Source: Haematococcus lacustris (lineage: Eukaryota; Chlorophyta; Chlorophyceae; Chlamydomonadales; Haematococcaceae). From it: 64,000 bases of DNA. Positions within the stretch are counted from its first letter, which is position 1. Each line of letters begins with the position of its first letter. Where the stretch lies: NCBI GenBank assembly GCA_030144725.1, contig JASKMD010000030.1, positions 220,525 through 284,524 on the forward strand, in the 5' to 3' direction. The notes beneath the pieces were generated by a model. It saw only the letters and a list, made by a program, of their open reading frames with translations, did no database searches and was not told where the DNA came from. The position numbers and the translations under genes were made by a program. Of this stretch, positions 47,501-64,000 are shown in pieces.

Positions 47501-50500
47501 GGTTAGGAATAGGTTTGGGATGAGGGTTGGGGTTAGGGTTAGGGTTAGGGTTAGGGTTAGTTAACTAGGGTTAGGGTTAGGCTCATTTGTGGCTCCGATT
47601 GAGGCCATGCTTACCGAGTGGGTGTGAACAGCACTCGGTAGGTGAGGCTGCAGTTGGTGGCATGCACCTCGACTGGGAGCAGGCTGTGTGCCCGGCCCCA
47701 GGCCTCCGCTTGCACTAGGCTGCTGAGCTGCGGGAGCACTCGGGCTGTCAGAGGCTTGCCCAGCAAATGGCACCGCAGCAAAGCACACTCTGCAGCGGCA
47801 CACATGGCAGCAGGGCACACTCTACAACGGCACACATGGCAGCAGGGACAGCCGCATAGGCAGCCTGACTCCAGGCAGTCAGCTTACATCCTCATGCCTT
47901 AATACACGGTGGCACTCTCACACTGCCATGTCAGGCAGATGCCCTTTCAGCACCCATGAGCTTAAGTATACAATGGCACCTGCATAGCTCCAGATGCTAT
48001 GCTCTCAAGAGCACCACGTGCACTAGCTGCACTCTGCCCCAACTGTTCGCGTGCCTGCCTGCCTACCTGCAAAAGAATCGCACTACAGAGGCATTGAGGT
48101 GAGGCCCACCTGCATGATGAGGCTTGGCTTCTGCCAGCATGTCCAACAGCGGCTGGCTGACCAGCTCCCAGGGCAACAGCCAGCAGGAGGTCAGGCTCAA
48201 CAGCGCATACGCCACCTGCAGCAAGCCCCCAGGCGCCAGCAGGCAGTGCGCAGCTACTCTGCTTCATCAACACAAGATCATACTCCAGGCAGCAGGCCAT
48301 TGCCACTGCCACCTGCCACATGTGCTTTGCAAGTCTGACCAGCGCCAGTGCCAGTGCTAGTGGCCAGCGCCAGTGCCATGTGCTCTGCATCACTGCCCAC
48401 ATGAGCTATGGTGTCCAAACCTAACACTGCCCCATGCCAAAGCCCCATGCAAAACCGCGAACCCAAGCCGTCAGAGTCTGGTGCCAGTGCTGTGTGGTTC
48501 ACCAGCCACAATACTAGGGGCCATGTGCTATAGCAGAGACCCCACAGCTGCTGCGTTGCTGCCGGTCTGCTGCCCTTACCCTGAACGGCAGCGCTGCTGC
48601 AATGCGCTGCTCCAGCAGCATCGGAAGCTCCAGGCCGCTGGCAGGGCAGCAGCGCCACTCCGGCAGCTCGGCACGCGGCGGCCACTCCAAGTTGGTGAAG
48701 GTGAGGGCGCCCGCAGTGCCTGGCAGGGTCAGGGGCGACCCGAAGGGGCTGGCCAGCAGGCCGCACTGGGCCATCCACCACAGCAGCTGGCACGCGCCCT
48801 GGCTGCTGTCACCGTGCTGCCTGCACCAGCAACAGGGCAGGGCAGGGCAGAGTGTCGGGCAGCTGGCTGTGGTGCTTGCTTGGTCTGATTGAGGATGGGT
48901 TTGGACAGCGGTGGACTCAGCCCAGCCCAGCCCAGCTCAACTCACGTGCGGCAAGGCATGCCACAACTGCAAGGCAGGCTAGGCAGGGCAAGGTAGCAGG
49001 GCATCACCAAAGCTGCTGCAAGAGCCAACTGAACCCACAAAGCAACAAGATAAGTGCTCCGATGCCTGCCTCCTGGAGGTGCGAGAGTGATGTGTGGGAG
49101 TGACACACGGGTATGAGCAGGTATGAGCTGGTACCTAGTATGAGTCTAGTGGCGCAATGCCTCCAAAGACGCGAAAGAGCACCGCCAAGCAAAAGCCGCA
49201 CTCGACAAAACGCTCGCGAAAGCAAGGTCAGTCGTGGTGTGGTCCGCTGCAACTGTGCTGTGCGGTGAGCTTCGCGATGTGTGACCTCACATCGCTACTG
49301 TTCATGCCAGCGCAGGTCCTCGCACGCTTTAAGCCAAGCAACGAGAGGAACGGAGGGATGGCTGGACGACGCGGCGTCGCCAGGTGCGCACGGTGCCGCA
49401 TACCGTCCCAGCCTTGAGCGTCCCGTCCTTGTGTCTTATCCACAATCAAGATCTCATTGTGTGCTTGTACTGCTTCGACTGCAGACTGGAAGACCTCAGC
49501 AGGGCAGGTGGAAGAGCGCTTGCTGCATCCAGCCTGGATCCAGCAGCGTGACCAGCCTTACGGGGGCTGATGTGGTGCCCAGTAGTGGCCCCCCACACCC
49601 TGCCACAGCCCCTATGCAGCAGCCAGGCAGCCACACAGCCAGCAGCCTCAGAGCCAGGGCCCAACACTCCACTGCCAGCCAAGCGCAGCAAGCGCATCAA
49701 GGTTGAGCAGGCAGATGAGCCTACCCAGCTCACCAAGGGCAAAGGCAAGGCCCAGGGCAAGGCTTCTAAAGCCAAGCCCCACCACAGCCAGGGAGGTGGC
49801 TGGACAGGGACTGCAATGCAGCGCTGAACATGCAGCGCATTGGGGAGAGCAGGTGGCGTCCACTGGAGCTGTGCTTCTGGCCAGAGCAGGGAGCTCTGCC
49901 AGCCAAGGGCAAGGAGTACCCAGGGCTGGGCTACAAGCGGCTGCGAGACAAGCCACCCAAGGCCCAGCAGCAGCTGCAGCCCGCTGTGTCACAGTAGTGT
50001 GTGCCCTCCCGTTCGAGCTGTTATCAGCTTACAATTAGTGCATGTTTGTCATGCCAACTCTACATCATAGCCTTATGGGTCAGGCAATAGTGTAGGTGGT
50101 AGGCGACCATGCCCATGCCCATGTGTATGCGATGTGTATGCCATGTGTATGCCATGTGAATGGGAACTCCACACAGACAAAAACACCGTTTTGTAATGGT
50201 CCACGCTTAGTGTTCCACGGCAATGAAGGCTCTAGGTTGATGGCCAAGGTTCTGGTAAGCCCACTCACAGATCATTGGCACTACTGCCTGCCCTCCACAC
50301 AACTCAAGGACAGGTTGCCCTTCCACCCTTAGAATGGCACTGGCTCACCCACCACAGCTCCAGCTTGAGCACGCTGGCAGCGCCCTGGGCAGCGCTCCAG
50401 CCTGCAAAGGCATTGGACTGTTGGCGAGTCCAGTCAGTCCCACGAGCCCAGCGCATCTGGTCGTTGGCGCGCGCGCTGCCTAACGGCCACCAGCCAGTGA

Positions 50501-51773
50501 TGACATAGTTCTGCGACCCCGACATCGGCACGGTCGCATCGCTTTTGTCAAAGTGACCGGGCTGCTGGAGATGTGCGGTATGCAGCAGGAACTTCCGCTG
50601 CTTGAGCTCCGCGTTCTGCGAGCAGCAGCGGGACACAGCACGAGCACGCAAGTGAATGATGAGGCAGCTCAGTGACACACAGCTGGTCTGATCTTCGCGA
50701 AACCGTGCAGTGTAATGCATCAATGCTAATGGTACACAACGTCTTCAATGCTTGCAACCCTGCATTGCTGACTGATCAAGAAAACACTAAAGTGATGCTG
50801 GTGTACTGTATTTGGTGTTGTGCCTTGCTGGGTTGGTCATCGGTCGTGAGGTCTACCTGGAGAATCCTAGAGGTGCTATTACAAATGCGGCAATCAAGGG
50901 TCGAATCGCATCCATACACCTCGAGTGAGTGCCCACCCTCCCCACCTGACCTGCAGGTGCAAGGCGACCTCCTTGTAGACCTCAGGAGGATGCCTCAGTG
51001 GCAGCAACACCTCAAAGCGCTGCACCCTCCTGCCAGAGTTTAACCCCACTGGTTTGGCAGCCCTCAGCACTCCTCCACCCCCCGCGAGCCGGCCACTCGC
51101 CCCTGGCTGTGTGCCACCAGCTTCTCGAGCTGCTCGGCCAACCACGTCGCCGTGCGGATGGGGGTGTCGTGGCGCGCAGTTTGGCAACGGAGTGGGAGGT
51201 TCCACTGGCACTGGCACCATCACGCATGACTCCAAGGGCCTCACTTGCGCCTTCTCGCGCAAGGCGTGGAAGGGGACAAGCAGCTTCACCCACTCACGCC
51301 GCCCGCTCGTGCAGGCTGCGGTGCTCGTATTGGGTGGCAGTGTGATGCTGAGGTGTGCGCGCCATGGGTTTATGCTCATCATCGCGGCGTCGTTTGGCAG
51401 CTCGAGGCTGGCTGCATCAGTCACCACCACTGGGGGAGGGGGAGGCGGCGGCGGGGGAGGCTGGCCACGACGCCCTCGAAGCTGACGATCGTTTTCCTTA
51501 GGCACCACCTTTGTCTGAGTCTGCCGCGGACGCTCAATCGCTCTCTTCTGCTGGCTGCTGTGCCACCATGTGCTCAGGACGTCTGGGCTGGGTCCTGACA
51601 GCTTTAGGCTGGCACCAGGGACGTCTGGCGAGGCTGGCAGCTGGGCGGCAATACTCGCGGCGAGGTCATCAGCTGCCAAGCGGTTGGCCAGAGTCAGGGA
51701 GGCTAGCCGCGAACACACCTCCAGGTCGCCATTTACACGGTTCAGGGTCTCCTTTGGCACGTTATCCATGATC
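38592..51773 (-). CDS. RDR: RNA-dependent RNA polymerase (RDR family)
   Basis: A eukaryotic RdRP that makes double-stranded RNA for silencing. Exons from 3' to 5': 38592-40091, 40320-40425, 40685-40959, 41208-41378, 41535-41594, 41924-42004, 42574-42643, 42808-42927, 43128-43183, 43452-43565, 43845-44027, 44352-44501, 44636-44731, 44955-45152, 45427-46483, 46740-46934, 47250-47441, 47615-about 47754, 48580-48820, 50353-50615, 50951-51773; phases agree. Family blocks in order: FEVLLPLRHPP; RVLFTPTR; ELELSNRVLRDF and FLRVTF; HDLLAFSSNQLRSASAWFMA; AARLGQAFS; TDGVGRM; VRYQGCKGML; RPSMNKFE and FINRQIIILL; FGVIDETGILGENE; VTKNPCLHPGDIRVL; catalytic GSDLDGDQYFCCWD; HSMAVDYAKT; ASAWYTAAY near the C-terminus. 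About 2,000 residues, long for the family because of a 330-residue Ser/Pro-rich insert (45427-46400) and a C-terminal tail ending in Arg/Gly repeats. The start is uncertain. Confidence 0.95.
41482..41512. repeat. GGGCCA hexanucleotide tract in RDR intron
   Basis: Five head-to-tail units in the intron just 3' (on the gene strand) of the exon at 41535-41594. Confidence 0.85.
42574..42643 (-). other. RDR catalytic-motif exon
   Basis: A 70-bp exon holding GSDLDGDQYFCCWDSQ. The three aspartates of DxDGD bind the catalytic metal in cellular RdRPs of the QDE-1/RDR type; all are present, so the enzyme is predicted active. Confidence 0.95.
47525..47580 (+). repeat. Interstitial telomere-type repeats
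   Basis: About eight TTAGGG units, interrupted by GTTAACTA, inside the RDR intron 47442-47614. TTAGGG is the human-type telomere unit, reported for some chlamydomonadalean clades in place of TTTTAGGG. It may be a healed break or a telomerase-assisted insertion. Confidence 0.85.
49157..49998 (+). pseudogene. Fanzor-like gene remnant inside an RDR intron
   Basis: On the strand opposite to RDR, between its exons 48580-48820 and 50353-50615. A basic start MPPKTRKSTAKQKPHSTKRS (49157) reaches a splice donor at about 49226; a second short block (49317-49382) lies between an acceptor and a donor. Then comes a jump to the region with GQVEERLLHPAW, GLMWCPVVAP, the KGKGK linker, RuvC-III (DRDCNAALNMQRIGES) and the tail with YPGLGYKR, ending TAG at about 49996. 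RuvC-II is missing and two frameshifts are visible (near 49565 and 49795). It is internally deleted and dead. The basic N-terminus may be the family's nuclear signal. Linking the first two blocks to the rest is inference. Confidence 0.6.
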
Positions 51774-52603
51774 CTGCACCAGCAAAAGAAGCAAAGCACG
51801 ACAAGATTACTGTGTTGTTATACCCAGCCCTTCAATCACCACCTACCCCATGCTTGATGTCAGTGAGCACCACTGCTAGCACTGCCAAGGCATCTAGTGT
51901 GACTTTCATGTCGCAAGCAATTCTCAACATGGTGCCCCAACCCCAGGACCCCACCTCCCTCTCCTGCCCTTGCCAGCTCCAGCTGCCCTGCCAGCATGTT
52001 TGGGTTTGCCCGGCTCACGCTCACTCACACAACCCCTAAGCCCGGTGCAGCTAGGTGAGGCAGGGGCAGCTCCACCTCACGATGCCATTTACTGCGACCT
52101 GGCATGAACCGCTCGCCTGCAAGGGGTAGTGCAGAGCAGCATGGGCATGCAGGCCAGCCTAGAGTTCTGACGCATACCACTGGAAGACTTCACAGCGTCA
52201 CAGCGTGCATTGCCTGATACATATGGAAGCTGAGCCCGGCTGCGGCGCAGTGGGTGCACAACCACCACTGGGCTCTTGGGTCAAGCCCAGCTGCCTGTAC
52301 CACGCCATGACTGCATGGGGCCCGCTGAGTTAGGGCATGCCCCAGAGCACCACAACAGGCCCACAACATCAGACCAGTCATACTACAGCACTCCTCCCGC
52401 CACGCTGCACATCTCCCGGCATGCTGCACTCTAGCTCGGCACCCAGTATGCCAAGTCATGGTGCCAGGTCATGGTGAGGTGCAGCAATCAAATGTTAGAA
52501 TGCCAGATGTCTATACCACAACCGTGGCATGCGGTGATGATGATGGCGGTACACTCCAGCCTGTAAGGGGCCCGGAGAAAGGGGTGTGGCCGAGCCAACC
52601 CAC

Positions 52604-53423
52604 CTGCGTTGTGTGGGCCCAGCAGCATGTCCAGGAACCGGTAGTCCATGAACGTAACAAACACGGTGGCCTGGAGCGGCACATGCTGCACATCCGGCAC
52701 CTGCTGCGCTGCCTGGATGCGCTTCTCCAGCTCCAGGTCTGTGCGCTGAGCGTGCGGCAGCTCAAGCACAACACGGCACTGCTGCACGCTGTGCTGCACG
52801 GCAATGAGGTCAGGGTCTATGAGGGACCCAGGGCTGTCCACATCCCTCCAGCCCGCAGCCATGAGCTCAGAGAGGCTTGGCAGCTGCTGCGTCTCCTCAT
52901 GCTGGTAAGCTTGCTGCTGCCCCTGCTGCTGCCTGCGCTGCGTTGGGGGCGGCTGAGGGGGAAGATGCGTGAGGTGGGGCACCATGGCGGTGCACATGCG
53001 GTAATCCCATGTCCCATCGCTGCGGTGGATGGCCTCCAGAGGGTGCTGCAGTATCTTGTACTGATGTGTGGGGGGTGGGGCTACACGGAGACACAGCAAG
53101 TGGTGCAAGGCATGCGCCACCTCCTCGGCCTTCACATCCTCACGTAGCCCAGTCAACTTGCAGGTGCGCCTATGCTGGCGTGCATGCTCAGAAAGTTCCG
53201 CGGCTGCGAAGAGAGGGCAAGGAACATGAGCAAAGTAAGCTCAGATGGAACCCATATTGAACAGTGGCCAACACTGACTTATGAAAAGCTCCGCCTTGCG
53301 CTCATGCTGCGCATACTCTAGGCGATGCCTGTTCGATTCCAGTTGCGCCCGTATCGCCTCGTCGTATGCATCTTTTTTGTTGGGTGCGAGTTCCTTTTTG
53401 GCGAGCGTGTTGGGCTGCAACAT
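52604..53423 (-). CDS. Possible 5' exons of RDR or a separate small gene
   Basis: A minus-strand block 52604-about 53159 (around EEVAHALHHLLCLRVAPPPT, a Gln-rich stretch, and TVFVTFMDYRFLDMLLGPHN) ends at a GTGGGT donor. Another, 53279-53423, starts with ATG (MLQPNTLAKKELAPNKKDAY) and is charged and helical. Strand and spacing fit 5' exons of the RDR gene, and an N-terminal extension is common there. But the donor at 52604 leaves phase 1 where the exon at 51773 needs phase 2, so an exon is missing or the blocks belong to another gene. Confidence 0.45.
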
Positions 53424-54388
53424 GCGAATAGCTTCTCCCACTTTCGCGGGCACTGGGCGGCGGCGTGCGGGAGGGGAAGGGGGTGCAGTGTGTCCGCAAA
53501 ACTCACCAAATATTATAGTCCGAACACCAAAAGTTGAAGCACGATGGAAACGCGACGTGTGTTTCCCGGAACAGCTATAGCATATGACCCATGTCTAGCA
53601 TTGTGTCCAGAACAGGCAAAGGCCAAGCTGGGCAAACCCAGCAAAATTCGGGACACCTTCCCCTGCCTCCCCTTCCTACACCTCCTGCACCCTCCCCTAG
53701 GCTACTGGGTTCTGTTTTGCCGCAGCCGCCACTTCCACGGGCGCTTGGGCCAGCCTTCTCATCTTTATGGTCACCCCCGCCATTGGCTGCACCCCCATGG
53801 CTCAAGAGATAACTTTCTAACTCATTTCTGCACGGATGAAGCCGCCAATTGGTGCGATGGGTTGCTTGTGGCCCGAATAGAGTGCAGCCAGCCCCAGCGA
53901 TTTGCCGGGTGGCTGGTCCCCAACACGCGACGTGATTTGACGCCACACAGACACTCTTAGCAACCGCTGTAGGCAGCCTGGACACAGTGCGGCGTGAATG
54001 GCGCATCCTGACTGGACATGTCAACTTTTCAGGTTAGCTCGCATCAGTGTTGCAACGTCTCAGCACGCATCGAAGCCCTCTCCGAAGCTCGCCTGCTGCT
54101 TCCCGGCCTTCCCATTAGCTTCCCATTGGCCCCCACTCCAAAGTGTCACCTTTGGTCATCAAACGGCGTCCAATCTGCAGGTCGATGGCATTGCGGGTTG
54201 GGAGCGTGACCGCGACGGCGCATTACTGCTGAACACAGGTTCGGTCACATGTGGCAGCTAGGTTGCACAAGATTATCTAATAACTGGTGCTTGTGGCTTC
54301 TGAGCAACCACGAACGGCAAGAATTATATAAGAATATGCAGAAACTGAGCTGTAATTGTGTTTGCCGCTGTGCAGGCTAGTGAAGGTT

Positions 54389-54976
54389 ATGGGTAACAAG
54401 AAAGGGGGGGTGAAGGTTAGATGTGCCTCTGCGCAAAAAGCGAGGGAGGTTCTTGCACAGCGCAGGGCTGCTGAGGCTGAGGCCAAGGCCCAGGCTCTTG
54501 CCGCTGAGGCTGAGGCCCAGGCACAGGCTGATGCTGGTGCTTATGAGGCACAGTTGCACCAGCTGCAGGCTGACCTGCAGCAGAGGGAGCAGGTAGTTGC
54601 TGACACCCAGCGCTTGCAACATCTACAGCAACAGATGCAAGACATCCAGCGGGAAGGAATTCAACACAAGGAGCAGCAGGTGGTAGAGCAGCAGATTCTG
54701 TTGCAGCAGCAGCAGGCTGACTTGCACCTGAGGGAGCAGCAGGTGACAGAGCAGCATCACCAGCTGCTGCAGCAGCAGGCAGACATGCACCTGAGGGAGC
54801 AGCAGGTAGTAGAGCAGCAGCACCAGTTGCAGCAGCAGCAGGCAGACTTGCACCTGAGGGAGCAGCAGGTGGCGGAGCAGCAGCACCAACTGCAGCAACA
54901 GCAGGCAGACATGCACCTGATTCATGCACCTGATTCATCTGTAGCTCAAACTGCCATGGCCCAGATACACACCCAG
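54389..54976 (+). CDS. Glutamine-rich coiled-coil protein (first exon)
   Basis: ATG at 54389 opens 196 codons to a GTAAAA donor at 54977; without splicing the frame stops at 55003. A basic start (MGNKKGGVKVRCASAQKARE) is followed by Ala/Glu helices and then by 21-residue repeats of the type ADLHLREQQVVEQQHQLQQQ, a regular long coiled coil. It lies between RDR and AGO on the opposite strand. In style it recalls the coiled-coil fragment in the TIR transposons (basic start, then Gln/Glu heptads), but I see no clear homology. Function unknown. Confidence 0.5.
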
Positions 54977-55003
54977 GTAAAAAGCAAAGCGATCCACTCA
55001 TAG

Positions 55004-55874
55004 AGTAAAACACTGCATCGCATAGCGAACGCTGTACATCGCGCTCATCAACATTGCTGTCCCCACCTTGGGTCCGCAGTGGCTGCGCCCCCCCCCCCCT
55101 ACAGCCTCTGTCAACCCCCCCCCGGAAGCAAGCCCCCTAGCCCTCGCCCACGCCAGGTAGACGTTGGGTTCAACGTATAGAAACTGTTCCCCAGATTGCA
55201 TGCTTAGCTAGCGATTTACACATCACTCATGCGGCTTCTGTCTACTCGACGGCACCTTATTCAATCCTGCCTGCTACTGGTGCCCATACTCAACCCCCTT
55301 GGCCACCTTGAACCTGACCACCTTGTGCCACACTTGCAACCCCACGTTGCGTACCTGCCCGTACTCCTTACGTATCTGCCTAACCTGCTTTTGCAATCAA
55401 ACCGCAGCTACAACTGCGCCCTTCCCATTCAACATGTCTGCAGCGGTAGGGTTTTGCATTCATGCCTGCATGATAACTGTCTTCCCAAGCGACCATCCCC
55501 GCACTGCAAACAGCATTACAAGCAGCTCTTGCTGCCATGCTTCCACATCGCTGCCCTGACGCCACATCGCTGCCCTGACACCCATGGCGTCTGGTGTCAG
55601 CTAAGTGTGCTAAGTGGGCTGTAGAGCCTAAGGCCCAGCCTGACTCATAAAGGGCACGGACACATGCTCCAACATGGGAGGGTGGGCATGCAGGAGCGCA
55701 GGAGGCCCTCCAGACACATCCTCCTTGCCTCCTTGCATCCCTCTTCCCCTTTCATTCTTGCGGTGGTGCAAGGGGCGGTGGCGCAAACCTCAGCGACCAA
55801 GCTGTCTAGTGAGCTGTGCTGGCTGCCGCTCCTCCCTTGCCCACCGCAGCATACTGGGTGGAGGTGTCCGCTAC
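55004..55874. other. No gene recognised
   Basis: Between the coiled-coil exon and the AGO stop codon; on the minus strand it should contain the AGO 3' untranslated region. TGTAA, the usual algal polyadenylation signal, occurs on the minus strand at 55216-55220. Confidence 0.4.
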
Positions 55875-63889
<8,015 letters not shown>

Positions 63890-64000
63890 CTTGTATAGCG
63901 CTGGACGAGTCAATGGCAGCAGGCAGCAGGGGAGAGCAGGCAGCAGGCATCAGGCATAAGGCAGCAGGGGAAAGCAGGAAGCAATGGGACCAAGCATGGC

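Noticed and set aside
52604..53423. Firm inclusion in the RDR coding sequence
   Set aside because: The splice phase does not fit the exon at 50951-51773, and no RDR motif is visible, so it is listed as uncertain.

Overview
This is a nuclear genome window from a green alga. Genes are split by short introns with ordinary GT-AG (and a few GC-AG) splice sites. DNA is GC-rich, microsatellites are abundant, and Ala/Gln/Pro low-complexity coding is common. The style fits the Chlamydomonadales; Haematococcus is my best guess, from family resemblance rather than any search.

Left part (1-22.1 kb): a repeat-rich block. A DNA transposon with 5-bp target duplications is present twice in opposite orientation (4013-12529 and 17026-19092). 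The left copy carries two later insertions: a complete Ty1/copia retrotransposon (4265-10259, minus strand, LTRs 261/262 identical, TSD GCGGT) and a 451-bp TA-flanked MITE (11685-12135). The right copy still shows both empty sites. Between and around the copies lie a broken F-box/leucine-rich-repeat gene and several decayed fragments of a TnpB/Fanzor-like RuvC nuclease gene.

Middle part (22.1-36.4 kb): a 5.76-kb Mutator-like element with 315-bp terminal inverted repeats and a 9-bp target duplication (22097-27855), filled with C-rich, CTG-rich and G-rich arrays and without a recognisable transposase. It is followed by gene-poor DNA with a 540-bp pure GCAA array, small minisatellites and more Fanzor-like fragments.

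Right part (36.4-64 kb): the most informative region. A three-exon lysine/glycine-rich gene of unknown function (36441-38139, plus) converges on a large eukaryotic RNA-dependent RNA polymerase gene (minus, 38592 to at least 51773, 21 exons modelled, catalytic DLDGD). About 4 kb upstream on the same strand is an Argonaute gene (minus, 55875-63889, 14 exons giving 463 codons of Mid/PIWI; the PAZ half lies beyond the window). Exon phases agree at every Argonaute junction and at nearly every RDR junction. The two core enzymes of RNA silencing, one that makes double-stranded RNA and one that uses the small RNAs, thus sit head-to-tail as a cluster, beside transposons and inverted repeats of the kind such a pathway controls. 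The joint function is inferred from position and family, not shown.
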